Assembly (NCBI RefSeq): GCF_000499845.2 | Contig: NC_023751.2 | Span: 34,036,309-34,100,308, forward strand | Length of the DNA: 64,000 nucleotides | From: Phaseolus vulgaris | Lineage: Eukaryota; Streptophyta; Magnoliopsida; Fabales; Fabaceae | Direction: 5' to 3' | Shown: piece after piece, positions 32,941 to 53,889 of the stretch | Numbering within the stretch: the stretch's first letter is position 1 | Layout: the number at the start of each line of letters is the position of its first letter | Made by a program: the position numbers and the translations under genes | The notes under the pieces: generated by a model | Seen by the model: only the letters and a program-made list of their open reading frames with translations | The model's database searches: none | What the model was told of the DNA's origin: nothing

Positions 32941-34531
32941 TTTCTTTCTTTTTCTTATTTTATTTTCTATTTATGACATATACAAATGAAAACAAGTCTA
33001 AAAATTTCAACTCATCCTAAATAACAAGAAGTTTCATAAAAAAAATCGTAATAGATTGATGACTTTGTTTTGTTGAAAAAGCTTAGAGTTTGCTATTCTA
33101 AAATATGAAGATCTCTTTGTGAATATGTGTGTCGAGATCTTTTCATATTTCATCTCCAACCAAACACATATTTTGTCGAATCAAGAAAGATATTGAATGA
33201 ACAAGCTATTATGCCACCCTATTATTGCATATCATCATGCAAGATACATTCTATCAAATTCTGAAAGTTGCAAAGTAGTTTTATCAACAAACTCTACCTT
33301 AATCTTTTGTATTAAAAGAAGTAATCACAGATTTACTCCAAAAATAATATTTGGTAGAATAATAAAAGAATGAAGATACAAATAACAAACACAATATATG
33401 TTTGATCATCTTCTATACTTATGATAGATGAAGAAGAAAAACAAGGGTGCATAATTGAAAAACTCTAATACCATAATAAACTGTGAAAATCAGAAAAGAG
33501 AAGAAAAAGAAAACATGTTTTGTTGTGGACTTAACAAAAATATCAACTGCTTGAATTATGAATCATTATTTCGGAAAAGATGGAGTATACATATACTGAG
33601 CAAGACAAAAAAAACTAACTGAAAACATTTATGAAGGAAAATTCAGTTTCAAGTAACTGTATTACAAAAGGTTAACCAAGTTAAGAGGTATAAATAAAAA
33701 TCTTTTAAAACAAAATACAATTGCAAAAAGTTAGTTTAAAAAGTCACATGTCATTCAATTAAATTTAATCTTATTTTTAGTTCTTTTCATTTTCTATCAC
33801 ATAATTAAGGAAATCATGATATTGCATAAGCTACTTCGCTTGATTATTAATTTTCGTTAATAATTTGACAGTAAAATGACAAAGAGGCTTAATTGATTTG
33901 TTTTTAACTTCTATAGCAGCAAGTCAAGCAGTAATTATATCAGGGGATTAAAAATACAATTGAACTTAAGAGAATATTCCACAACTATGACTACATTTCT
34001 CCCACGTAATGAAGAGGATAAGTTATATTGAACTTGAGATGTTTATACTTTGAAGCTCCATTAAGTATACTAAATCTAAAAGTACATTTGAGCTTTTTAT
34101 CTCAAGCTACTAAATCTAAAAGTACATACCAAAAAACTTTTTATCTCAAGCTCCCAAGCAGACGAAAAAGGTTATCTCCATATCCCAATGTCTTGAATAA
34201 CAGTTGAAGAACGGATAATAACACAGTTCCATGTACTATCGTCATATGTTCCAATACTTTAGCTTTGTACCAACCTTTTCTGTGACGATGTAACTGGTCA
34301 CGTAAGAAGTGAAAGTTATATACTTAACCAATATTGTACCAAAGAAAATCCCGTATTTCAAAGTATTAGGAATGTCATACTCATATATCAAAGATCAGCT
34401 CAAAGTTCCAACCCTGATAAGGGCATCTTGTATTGCATCCCCACAACTGCATCCTCTGAACAGTCAGGTACAAGATAGGAAGTGCGAAACGACATAATTG
34501 GCCGATTAAAGTATGTAACATCATGTGCAGA
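32941..34531. other. Intergenic DNA 3' of the TBL gene
   Basis: AT-rich, with no gene seen. Two short direct repeats (ACTAAATCTAAAAGTACAT at 34069 and 34109; CTTTTTATCTCAAGCT at 34093 and 34138) lie near 34065-34155. The last part is probably the 3' untranslated region of the TBL gene. Confidence 0.5.
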
Positions 34532-37314
34532 CTAGATTTGTGTAAAGAGTATTTCATTCCATGTATCAGGAATGCCAGGCAAACACCAGTGTAAGCAATC
34601 CTGCACACCAGGCTTGGCAGAAATGCTAAAATGTGATATATGACCTTCATCCCTAAGCTGAGAAAGAGCTGTTATGTCCAAGATCTTGACCCTTGTTCCC
34701 TTCACTGCATTTGCTACAACTTTATCTGTGGATTCCTCATCCAATACCTTTCCCACTGACATTGGTGTAGTGCTGTTGCAGCTGCCTCCAGTGTTCCAGT
34801 CCCCACCAACAAAATGCCTTGGGGAAATGGTCCGAAAGAATACCTTTAAACTAGGATACTCTAAAAGTTGAGAGCTCACCCAACTAACCACACTGTGAAC
34901 AGTGAGATTCTTGGCACCCCCAACCACTGCTATCTTCTTGTCAGTATTTGGCACACCTCCAACATGCATTATCCACCGATTGGCCTGGAGCTTTCCTCGA
35001 TTCCAATGGTGACCTGTGTTGAGAACCAGCACGTTAAACTTGTGAAGGAATTGGCGCAAGAAGGCTGGAGGTCGGTCAAGATGCATTGCATACTCTGTCC
35101 CTGGATCATTGACATTGATAGGTTCAATGTCACAGAGAACTGCAGACCAGTAGTAGAGAATTGTAGTATTGGTGCTCAAAAAACGGTAAGCCCATCCATC
35201 AGGGCGGACAGCACCCTCAGATAGAATCAACCCATACTCCTTCCCCACATCTTCCACATCATGTGTTTCCTTCCCAGCAGTGATCATGCACATTAGAGAC
35301 TGAAACTGCTGCCGGCCCAATGAGTCTCCAACAAAGGCTAGAGTTTTGTGTTGCATCCTGAACGCAACCAATTATTATCAATTAGTCAAAATTGATCCTA
35401 GAAATTTAGACTAATTTAAACTATGAAGAGCAAATATGTATTGCAATCCATTATGTAGTGAAATACAAGGTAACTTCCAAATCAGAGGGAATTGATTAAG
35501 TACAGGGCCATCTTACTAAGCAACCAGAAATAATAATAACTAAAATAATATGATTAGCCTGTCAGCACAAGCCTCTACCAAAACTGATTATTCCAAGTGC
35601 ATCAAGCAGCATCCTATGATTCAATTCACAATTTCAAGTATCAAATCATTGAACTGAACCCTAAAGCAATTAGACAACAGTCTGATCTATAAACATTAGA
35701 GAGAACACACAGTACCTTCTCAAAAATTTAGAGCCTTCAAATTCCTCCATTTGACAATCTTTTGGCTGCCACCGAAGCCTTTCATATGCAAAGTCTGTGC
35801 GTTGAGTCAAGCGGCAAGCCCACATCTCTGACAGCCATTGTTTGCATTCAGAACCTGAGTATAAAGATCGGCGGTTGTCTGGAACCCATTTTCCTTTTGC
35901 ATGGTTACATACTGGAAAAGGATTAACAAGAAAAGAGTACTTACTATAACAGTACTAGCAATATATAGTTCATCAGTATAACAAATTTGCATGAAATTTT
36001 GCTCCTCTAAAGCGTGAATGCATGAAGGACCAACCAAAAAATATGAAACATTCAAACACTTAATCCAGTTTCTCTAACATGAGAGCTTCTTCTTCCCAGA
36101 ATCAGTCTACATAAATATGTTTTTGTTTGTTGACTACTACTGCTCAGAATAGTGCTCAATTGCAACTTGCTTAGATATGTCACCTCTTGATAAGAGAAGG
36201 GAACAAACAATAAGGTTATCTCAACTTCTACATAATTACAGCTATAATGTTTCAAGCTTTCTTTAGGAATTAAATAGGTTTTTAAGAAAATTTTAGAGGT
36301 AACCTTTAAAAATAATCTTGTCATTAGATAATAAGCTGACCATTTTCCTATAACTATAAGGGTTCGAGCTTTTTTGTAAAATTAACTAAAATTGGTCAGA
36401 AAAATTCAGAGAAACACTTTAAAAGGAAAGTCAAGAAAACAAGTTGCATGTATCAGTTTCCCTTCAAATCATCATAGCTTCACAGTAATATTTTATAGAA
36501 TTTGGCAATTAGAACGACATATTACATATTCATATGGGAAAAAAAATTCAATACCTTTGTTTTCTGTAGCATTACTCAAACCGATGCTAACTTCTCCACT
36601 TCCATCATATTCATCTAACACACTGGAAAAAATTTCTACAACATCAAATGAAAGACCAATCTTAAGTCCCAAATTAACACGAGCTTAACAAAGATAGAAG
36701 GGGAAGGGAAGGGAACAGCAAGACCACATGCTATAATAGATGGCTTTGGCACGAGTATGTTGACCACAGAGCTACTCGCCAAATTATCTTCAAATATGCT
36801 AAACAACCAAAAAGAAACTACTGATAAAAAATACAAGTTGACTGTTCAGCATGAAGTTTCAAAGCTTCGTTACAGAAAGATAAGACGGTATTTGATGTCA
36901 ATGGATACTATAGAAATGGCATCCTCATCTCAAAATGATGAGATTATCCTTATCAAGAAACTAGGGATTTATAACCAGCTTCATCACTCATCAAGACAAC
37001 ACGTTCGTTAATTCAGACTTTAAACACTACCTCCAAAGTCCAAAGTTACTAAGTAACCTTTGCAACATAAGTGATTCGGCCTTCATAAATGAAAAATAAA
37101 ATAATATTCCCACATTAAGGGAATAATAACATAAGTTTTATTCAAGAAAAAACTAATGCAAACCTGAAGAAAACTGCATCAATGTTTGAGAGGAAACAAA
37201 TGAAGCACGACCAGATGCTCTCTCCCATGACCACATAATGAACGTTGTGGACACCAGAATAATGGAAATAAGGGAAATTTCTTTACCCTTCAACCCATAG
37301 AAGCCCACCTTCAT
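34532..37314 (-). CDS. Trichome birefringence-like protein, TBL14/15/16 type (polysaccharide O-acetyltransferase)
   Basis: Four coding exons (minus): 37314-37164, 36635-36555, 35911-35716, 35357-34532; 417 residues. TBL proteins are type II Golgi membrane enzymes that put acetyl groups on cell-wall polysaccharides; the substrate of this clade is uncertain. Visible features: one membrane anchor (about 13-29), the TBL domain CNHAKGKW...[20 protein letters not shown], the GDS esterase motif GDSLGRQQ with nucleophile Ser155, and DCLHW near the C-terminus providing the Asp396/His399 pair. All catalytic residues are present. A 5' leader intron is likely: donor AAG|GTGAGT at 37800 and acceptor TGTAG at 37316, one base before the ATG, which removes an upstream in-frame extension. 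The promoter side has a 47-bp tandem duplication at 37918-38011. Confidence 0.93.
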
Positions 37315-37917
37315 CCTACACAGACAAAAGAAAGTTACAAACATAAGAAAGTGAAGAAAAGGCAAGCGAAGGCAAGGCACCCTCTTTCCTTTTCAAATGT
37401 GCTGAATACTAAGCTCCAATTGAGCTAAATTAGAAACAAAATAAATAATCTTCCAACAAGAAAGGAAACAGACAAAAAAACATAAAAGGTTTCAATTTAA
37501 GCCAGTAGTGATTTCACGCCATGGAGAGGGAAAAAACGTCACTTTCTCAAAAAAGCTAGCAATCAATCAAACTCTAAGCAGCATTGAAACAGCAACAACC
37601 TTCTTCCACTCTAAATTCCAATAAAAATGATCAATTTCAACTAAAAATGCCTTTCTTGCTAAAACATTTCCACCATGTCGGTTGTGGAAAGGGGGGTGGC
37701 ATTAGCTAGCAAGCCAGCATCACAAAAGGACAGATATTGAGTGATTGCGATCCTGGTATGAAAATTAACAACAGATGATTGGGTTCACATTAGAACTCAC
37801 CTTAATAGGAAAAGAGGACTTGGAACCCTAAGAAAGTGTAAAAATGTGTATCGAAAATGAGGTGACTAGAAGAAGAAGGGTAGCGTAGATTGGAAGTGAT
37901 TTAGAGAGCAGAAAAAT

Positions 37918-38011
37918 GGTGAGTTTGTAAAAGAATCCTTTTAAGAGAATGAACGGTCGTACGTGGTGAGTTTGTAAAAGAATCCTTTTAAGAGAATGAA
38001 CGGTCGTACGT
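37918..38011. repeat. Perfect 47-bp tandem duplication upstream of the TBL gene
   Basis: The unit starting GGTGAGTTTGTAAAAGAATC and ending ACGGTCGTACGT is present twice head to tail (37918-37964 and 37965-38011), with no differences seen. It lies about 120-210 bp before the putative leader donor site, so it may double promoter elements, including the palindromic GTAC core CGTACG. Confidence 0.9.
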
Positions 38012-39685
38012 GGGAGAGACACTTCTATACAATTGATAGCACACGCACATTCATATATTATATAATTATGAATTACATAAATTTAGAATAATTTTTTTTT
38101 TTAAAAAGTATGTTTTAAATTATTTTTTGAAAAAAAAATATTTTTTATAATTGATTCAAAGGTTTTATTTCTTATTTTTATAATTATAATAATAATTTAT
38201 ACAATAAAATTTGAATTCTTAAAAAATTAATGTATTTTTTTTTAAAATTGTGTTAGAATCATACTAGCTATAATTGTCAGAAATCTAACAAATATTTTTT
38301 GAATTTAACATTTTACGGATACGTGTTATTCCCGATGATTCAAAGACTTATAAAATATAAGTAGCAAACACTTTCATGCTATTATTATTTTCAATTTCTT
38401 ATTAATTTGAGCAACAATATTCTATTCCAGTAGAACTCTGTTTTAGGAACAGGGTCGTTCCTCATCATTTATACAAAGTGGAGATATTTTTTTAACTTTT
38501 AATATTTTTAACGATAAATTTTATATTTTTAAAATTAAAATGAATAATATCTTATATAAAATATTATTTATATTAATTTTTTTGTAAAACTATTTTTAGA
38601 TTTTGGTTTGGTGTTTTTATGTTTGGTTGACCCTGCAATGTTGTGAAACCGATAGTGGGCGCGACTCTCGTTTGATTCCCAGACAATGATTTTATTATTG
38701 TATATATTATAGGTACTTTTTTATAATTTTATTATAGGTATTTTTTATTGTATACATATATATATTTTTTTACTAATAATAGTTTTTTAAATTCAAAAGA
38801 TATTTACTGGTAAAATAATAAGAAATTGTATCTCTTTATTAATGATTAGTTATATAAATTTTGGGACATGATATTATATAATTAATCATTAATAAAAATA
38901 TATAATTTTTTATTATTTTATCATTTAAGTAAATATTTTTTGACAGTTTATTATGATGGTGTAGTTTACCTATCATAAAAATGATGCACAGACTTTCTGT
39001 AATAATCGTGTTAAAATTAGCATATTAAGTATTTACTATGTCGGTTCAGGATAGAACTTCATAATAAATTTTTATTATGTCATTTTTTATTTCAACTGAC
39101 ATAATATGCTTTAATCTAAAACAATAAAAAAAAAATTAACCTATCTGAAGCTTCTCTTCCCTCTACAATCTTTTGAACTTTACGGCAACTCTTGCTCAAT
39201 GAAGCTTTCTTTTTCTCACAATTTTTCCCTTGTACATTCCAGCTCCTTCCACCATTGAGGTAGGTCAATCTAAACTTATAAACGCAAATCTGATGCGTTT
39301 CCTATTTTTTCTAAAACTAGTTTGGTTCTGAAACTTGAGTTTTCCATTTTTTCCTTTTTTTTTAATTCCTAAATACTTTTTCACCTTCATGTAGTGTTTA
39401 TGGTGCGTTGTTATCTCCTTCTCTTTGCAGCTTCGTACGGTGAAATTTATGTAAATATGATATAAATTAGTTTCGAGTTTGGTGTGGTTTGCTTGTGTTA
39501 CGAATGTTTTTGCAATTTTTTGAAAATGAGAATGTGATTTGCTGTTGTTTGAAATTTTTGAGTTCTGAACTTAGTCTTTTGAGTAGTATACTCTGTTGTT
39601 AGTCTTTCGTGGATTAAGTGATATCATCTATTGAGTAATCCGCATACATGCACAACCAAATAACGTCATTCTTTGTGTTCTTCAG
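38012..39685. other. Intergenic DNA
   Basis: Mostly AT-rich. An inverted pair TATGTCGGTT (about 39038) and AACTGACATA (about 39109) resembles transposon subterminal repeats. Around 39140-39265 composition is more balanced and ends CCATTGAG|GTAGGT, which looks like an untranslated exon with a donor site, before the chromodomain exon. Confidence 0.4.
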
Positions 39686-39910
39686 GAAGAAATTGACGAA
39701 GAAGATAGCGACTCCATTGAAAAGGTGTTTTGGCATCAACCAAAGGGCACAACTAAAGATGCTGAAAGGAATAATCAATCAACTCAGCATGTTTTAACGA
39801 GTCACTTGTTTGATTCAGAAATTGATTGGAATGAGATGGAATTTTTTATAAAATGGAAAGGACAATCACATTTGCACTGTCAGTGGAAGTCTTTTGCTGA
39901 GCTGCAAAAC
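39686..39910 (+). pseudogene. Isolated chromodomain exon of a CHD1/CHR5-type remodeller
   Basis: An open 75-codon segment with a flanking acceptor (CTTCAG) and donor (AAC|GTATGA). It reads EEDSDSIEKVFWHQPKG, SHLFDSEIDWNEMEFFIKW and KGQSHLHCQWKSFAELQN, the first chromodomain of plant CHD1-class ATP-dependent remodellers (CHR5). The ATPase, helicase and second chromodomain are absent from the surrounding sequence. It is therefore a genomic fragment copied with its introns, by transposon capture or segmental duplication, and not a processed copy. The frame is unbroken, so it is either young or still used in a chimeric transcript. Confidence 0.8.
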
Positions 39911-41367
39911 GTATGATATTTATTATTATTGTTTATTATGAATTATAAGAGTTATGTTGTCATTATTGTCTTTATGTATGTCTCTTTTTCTTCATAACAA
40001 TCTTGCTTTTTATTTAGTTGGATCTAAGATGATTTTTTTTATTTAAATATTTTAAAAAATTCAATTAAATTTATACTGTTTAAATTTTTGCTATATGGGT
40101 GATGTGTGTTATTTTATTCTGTCACTTTACTTAGTTGTTTCATATGTTATTTTGTGTTAGTATTATATAAAATTGTTTTTATCTCTTAATCCCATTTAGT
40201 GTTAATTGGCTAGCAACTTCACTTCACTTGTCCGCATCGCATTACAATATATTTTTGAAAAAACAAATCCAAATTAAATATCCTCACCATGAAGAACATA
40301 ACAAAATGATAAGGATACTTAATTTTGTGATCATTTAAGAGGCAAGATAAATCTCAATATTCAAACTCAAAAATTTATTAACATATTTAACACCACCTTA
40401 AAGGAACAACTATCAATTACATGCAATAACAACTATCAATTACATGCAATAACTTATTAACATATTTCTTAACTACAAAATTCAATAGCCAACAACATTA
40501 AAATTTAAACATAATCAAAATCATAATGGTTTAGTTAACTTCCAAGACCAGAATAACACCGAAAGAGTAACATATAACAAAATATAATTTAGGAAAACAT
40601 GATCAAAATAAAATAATAAAAAATCCAAATTTATGTCATCTACTTGTTTCGCACTATCTCAGTAATATATTTAAATTTTCATTTTTTACCTTAATTTAAA
40701 AATAAAAATCATGTTAATAACAAAACTACGCTGTTTAATATTAAATAAAACAACTTGTGAAATACAAAATGACAAGACAATATACCAATTACCAGTTAAC
40801 AACAAAGATTAAACTATAGATACTATTAAAAAATATAATTTTTAATTATTAAACATACTTAGAAAAATTTAATTAGAACTCAATTGAAAATACTTACATG
40901 CTACAAAACAAAAGTTTTATTAGGACTCAATTGAAAATACTTGAGAATTTAAAACTTAAGCCTATAAAAAAATAAAAAGAATTTTTTTCCTTTTAAAGAT
41001 TATTTTTAACATTTCTCAATATAATTTTTAAAATTTCCTTGTTTTCAATAAAAAAAAATATAGTGAACATTTCCATCACAAATGATATTATTGAAACATT
41101 CGATAAAGAATATCTATTGTTTGGGTAGTGGTGGAGGAGGCGAAGGAATCTTGTTTGTGCAGTAAAAGAGGGAAAAGCACGATTGCGTATTCCTCTGTGT
41201 CTGCGGTGAAACAAAAAGCATTTCGTACAGTAAAAGAGAGAGAGAAAAAAAGAACACGACCTTTGTTTCTGCACTAAAAAAGCAGATTGCGAATTTCTGA
41301 AACTCACACTAAACCTTCTTCGAGAACCCAACCCTCAAACGCTGAATCTGCTTCCGAACGCGAAGCC
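39911..41367. other. Intergenic DNA upstream of MTI1
   Basis: AT-rich sequence with a 24-bp tandem repeat near 40405-40453 (ACAACTATCAATTACATGCA unit, twice). The last ~250 bp are more balanced and should hold the promoter and 5' leader of the isomerase gene. Confidence 0.5.
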
Positions 41368-43988
41368 ATGGCACGTGAGTTCAACGATGTTGTTGCAGCA
41401 ACGCTCCAATCCATACGCTACACCCGCGGTTCCCTCCACCTTCTCGATCAGGTCCTCTCTTCTCTTCAGATTCCCCTTTCCTTCACCGAATTCGTATGCA
41501 AAGATTTTCGCACGCACACACGTTTTCGACAATGTTCTAACACTATATTTTTACCATCAATTTCGGTTTTGTTTTAATCTTTACTTTGCGCCGCTGATTC
41601 TGCTTGTGCAGAGAAAGCTCCCTCTGGAGACAACTTACTTGGAAATTCGGGATTCAACGGATGGCTGGTAAGATGTTTAAGTTGAATTTGAATTTGGATT
41701 TCACTGCATTTTAAGTGATCAATTTTCATGTTGCTGTCGTAGCGAATTTGAATGAGCCTCTAGAATTTGGATTGTGGTCTTAATATTTTCAGTCAGTGGA
41801 TTCAAAATGTTTAAATGTTCTTAACCTTCTCAGGAATGCCATTCGGGATATGGTGGTCCGGGGAGCACCTGCTATTGCGATTGCGGCGGCACTCTCTTTG
41901 GCTGTGGAGGTTTTCAATTTAGATGGTTTCAATGGTTCAGCTGGTGAAGCTGTTTCCTTCCTGCAGAATAAATTAGAATATCTTGTGTCTAGGTATTTAC
42001 AATTCTCTGCATTTCTTAGACAGCAATCTATGTATTTTGGTTAATTTAAGTATGCCTTTGCCGAGTGATTAACATTTGGCATATTGAAGTGCGTCCTTAA
42101 AAAGTTGGCGTGGTTGTCATGAAGTTTTCGAGCATGAGTTTTAGCTTATTTCTTTCTTCATTCATGATGCAGTCGGCCAACTGCAGTGAATCTGTCGGAT
42201 GCTGCGACAAAACTCAAAGAAGTCGTATCAAATGCTGCTGCTACCGCTTCAGAGGGCAGGAGTGTTTTCCAGGTATTGCTAAAATTTACACTGAAGGAAT
42301 TCTTGCTAGTGAAGAAAGTTACATTTTTTTACCCTTTTTACTCGTTTTTGGTTTTAGCCATTTGAACATGAATATACTGGATTAATCCGTAGGCATTTAT
42401 AGAAGCTTCTGAAGTTATGCTTGAGGATGATGTTGCCTCAAATCGAGCTATTGGCTCTTATGGAGCTACCTGTATTCAGCAACAAACAGAGAAACAAAAG
42501 CTTTCTGTTTTGACGCATTGCAATACTGGAAGGTGCTTTTTACAGTACCATTTCTTATTTAGTAGTACTACATTTAATATAGTTATCTGTTGTTTTCCAC
42601 TAGTTTGATAAATTATTGATAAAGTTTCGGACGTACTTATAACTCAGTCTTTGATTAATACTCAGTCTAGCCACAGCTGGATATGGTACTGCTCTGGGTG
42701 TGATCCGTGCACTTCACAGTGGAGGAGTTCTAGAAAGGGCTTATTGCACAGAAACACGCCCATTTAATCAAGTGAGTGGACTTTCCCTAGTATATTCAAC
42801 ATTTAGGTATACCCAGAGCCCTTTTGAGAGAAGATGCATCCTGAGTTACATTTAAATAGGATGATCAGTGTAAGTTATTTTGTGTTTTATTTGTGAACAT
42901 GATTAATAGCATTACTACTTGAGAACAGATTTGAGCCACAATGATGTATTTTCATTTCTGGTTTATATCCATGTTCATTTTAAAGTTTCAATACGTAGCA
43001 TCAATTTCTGAACAAGAACACTGAAATAAAAGATATTCTTCAATCTGTATCTTGGTGATAGTTGTAGTTTATCTAGTTAGTTATATTCAGCTTAAGTTAG
43101 CTGCTTAGTCATTCATTTGATTAAGAGAATACAAATTCTGGGGCCCATTAAACTAAAATACTAAAGTTTCAATCAGAGTCGGTATATATATACATTTGAA
43201 TGTGGGCAGTAGATTGATGACATGAAAGAACAAGTTAGCTGAAGTTTGTTGTAGTTTTGAGAACACATACTATGAAATCTAACCTAGAACGATTTGGAGG
43301 TTGTGCATACTAATCAATCACAATGTTTAATTGCAGGGATCTAGACTTACTGCCTATGAATTGGTGCATGAAAAAATACCATCAACTCTGATTGCTGATT
43401 CTGCTGCAGCTGCATTAATGAAAGCAGGAAGTGTGGACGCTGTTGTTGTTGGGGCTGATCGTGTTGCATCAAACGGTACTTTGAGATGAAAATAAGCTAT
43501 AGTTTGCTTGAGCTTGAAAGCTATCATCAGATTCATCTTCCTCTAAATGACATTGCAGGTGACACGGCCAACAAAATTGGAACCTACAGCGTTGCCTTGT
43601 TCGCGAAGTTTCATAATGTACCTTTTTATGTGGCTGCACCCCTCACTTCTGTTGATCTATCACTTTCTTCTGGACAAGAAATTGTAATTGAGGAGAGGTC
43701 CCCCAAGGAATTGTTGAACGCACGGGGAGGACTTGGAGAGCAGGTTGCTGCCTCGGGAATTTCTGTGTGGAACCCGGCTTTCGATGTTACTCCTGCAAAT
43801 CTAATATCTGGGATCATCACGGAGAAGGTCTTTCTTATCCCTTATCTCTCTTTACTTGCATAATTTGTATGGATTTCAGCTGCATTTGCTCCTCTAACCA
43901 TTTCATGTTCTCCGAGCAGGGTGTCATTACGAAGACTTCTGCTGGTGATGCATTTGACATCAAAGCTTTTGTACAGAAAACAGGTTAA
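41368..43988 (+). CDS. MTI1: Methylthioribose-1-phosphate isomerase
   Basis: Nine exons: 41368-41451, 41612-41667, 41834-41992, 42173-42272, 42393-42532, 42666-42771, 43337-43475, 43559-43827, 43920-43988; 373 residues, the usual plant length. It converts 5-methylthioribose-1-phosphate to methylthioribulose-1-phosphate in the methionine salvage (Yang) cycle, which recycles the methylthio group left by ethylene, polyamine and nicotianamine synthesis. Visible features: the N-terminal block ETTYLEIRD, the phosphate-binding [20 protein letters not shown], catalytic Cys176 in THCNTG, catalytic Asp256 in VVGADRV (80 residues apart, as in the bacterial enzyme) and [24 protein letters not shown]. The start ATG is the first of the frame. 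All introns are GT-AG and short. The frame is intact; function is confident. Confidence 0.97.
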
Positions 43989-46232
43989 GGTAGGGTGGGA
44001 TTTTTCTCACACGTTACAACGTTTGTAGATTTGAAAAGTTTGTTAGGGGAGAGTGTTGTAACACAAGGATCAACTCGTTCAATGTTGGTGTCCCAAAATC
44101 TAATATGGACCTAGTTATAATTAGTAAACAAGTCAATAAGAAATTGGTGGAAACCATGCCTTGTGTGGCTAAAATGGAGTGGTAGGGCTGTTAAGAGCCT
44201 TTTTTGGTACCCTGGTTTGATGAGACTGAGAACAAAACCTTTTTGTATAACATGGTTAAATTTTAACATTATGCAATTTTTGGTATAACATTTTAATATT
44301 GCACGAGATAATAGTCAAATGTTTGTTTTATGATCCATTCAGACATTATACCATAATCTGAAATCTCTTTTTTTTTTTTGAGAAGATGACATTTGAATTG
44401 AATCATACAATTTGGAATAGATTTTTAGATTCAAAAATTATTTTTGAATTATACAATCTAGAAGTCAATTTTTTTTTCATAAAAAGACTTGCAAAATGTG
44501 TAATGTGAAAAACAATTAGACTTATAGTTTTTTTTTTACGAAAAAAATAACTTTTGGATAGTGAAACATAAACTAGACTTCTAGACTTTTGGATTCAAAA
44601 GTGACTTCTAGATTTAAAAATGACTTTCAGAAAAAAGACATGCAGAATGTGTAATATGAAAATCAACATTGACTTAACTTTTTTTTTTACGAAAAAAAAA
44701 ACTTTTGGATTGTGAAATATAGAGTAGACTTCTGATTTGAAAGTGACTTTTGGATTTAAAAATGACTTGCAAATTGCATACTTTATAAGTGAATTTGAGA
44801 TTGCATAGTCTGAACGTTATTTTCTTTTGCATAGATTTTTTTTTTCAAATAGATAATGTAGAATATAACATTGACTTTTAAATTTTACAATATAAAATCA
44901 TTTTTTAAAAATAACATCCAGATTCTACACAAGGAACTTCTTTAGAAAAAAATAACTTACTGATTTTATAATCAAGAAGTACTTCTCCATGCCATGCCGT
45001 CCGTCATTAAAATGAATATATTATTATCATTTATCATGTGATAATCCACATTACAATTGAAAGAATTTTAGGAACTACATCCAAATCAAATTATAATTAA
45101 AATAATTATTATAAAACAATAAGTTTCATTCATATTCTAAAAAGAGAAACATAATAGCACTTCAAATATGATTTAATCATGAAATTGACATAAAATGTAT
45201 TAGATTGAGGTCTTCTCATTTAAATCTCTTGAGAGGTTGATGCAAATTTGTTAGATTCAATTTGAGTTGGTTAATATTGAAGTGATTCTTTTACAATTTC
45301 AATACATGATTGATGGAGAGTTGTACCAACTTCAAGTAGCAACTTCAACTACATTTGTTTCTTTATATTTTTTTATTTAAGGAGAAAAATATTCACTTCA
45401 CTTTTTATTATCTTATGAATATTCTTAATTCAACTATTATCTGAAAAAAATTTGTCACCATAATATTTTTTTTATTAACAATAAAAAAAATAATAAATAT
45501 GAACAACTTTAGAGTGATTCAACCCTTATACATGAACTCAAACTACAACCTTTCTCACTAGACTTACTTTCATGTTTTTCTAAATAAAACTCTTCTGGTT
45601 AACCCAGAGGAAGACACGCAATCATACAACATAAATGAATATATCATAAGAGTATCCTTATACCACGGATTTATACACCAATCAGAAAAGAAAAAATGTG
45701 CAAACTGTGATTTAGATGTAATCCATGACTAAACCTTTAATTGAATTAAAACAAAAGTTTCAAGTACATCTACTACCCCTCTTTAAAGACTATTATGTTT
45801 CTATGTTTCCAAATCTCGTTGACTACTGCTATCTAAATCAAATCTTATTCATAAAAACAAGCGCTGTTTATCTTAAATTGGAGAAATTTAACCATAGGAC
45901 TTTGTGTAACATGTCACCATAATACTTAATTAAAAGCTATTATTAATAAAATAATTAATTTGTTATTTTTTTTATATAGAAACTTATTTTTCACTAACTT
46001 TTTAAATCAATTAAAAGGATATACACAAAAGACCGACGTATTTTTTCACTGTAATTTCAATTTTTGATCCATTGGGAGAAAGAAAAACCCGCGAACGGCT
46101 TTGCATCGGGCAATTCGCAAAACCCTTATATCAAAGGTTCGAACTTTCGGTGCACTTTCAAACGATTTTATTCTTAATTCTTCCGCTGTAGAATTCGTTG
46201 ATCGATTTTTGATTTGGCAGGTTGGAATTGAA
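43989..46232. other. Intergenic DNA between MTI1 and RECQL3
   Basis: The first ~300 bp should be the MTI1 3' end. 44340-44960 is a repeat-rich block described separately. 44960-46030 is AT-rich with no coding support. 46030-46232 is more balanced and should contain the helicase promoter and leader. Confidence 0.55.
44470..44775. repeat. ~155-bp imperfect tandem repeat
   Basis: A unit with GACTTGCAAAATGTGTAAT, a T-run followed by ACGAAAAAAA, AACTTTTGGAT and TTTAAAAATGACTT recurs twice (about 44475-44628 and 44635-44775) with many substitutions. Weaker relatives continue toward 44960. Not coding. Confidence 0.6.

Positions 46233-53889
<7,657 letters not shown>

Noticed and set aside
34868..35224. 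118-codon open frame on the plus strand
   Set aside because: It is antisense to the last exon of the TBL gene, whose frame carries the GDS and DxxH motifs.
37315..37380. Upstream in-frame extension of the TBL protein (MPCLRLPFLHFL...)
   Set aside because: A good acceptor (TGTAG) directly before the ATG at 37314 and a matching donor at 37800 indicate a leader intron, and the extension is not family-like.
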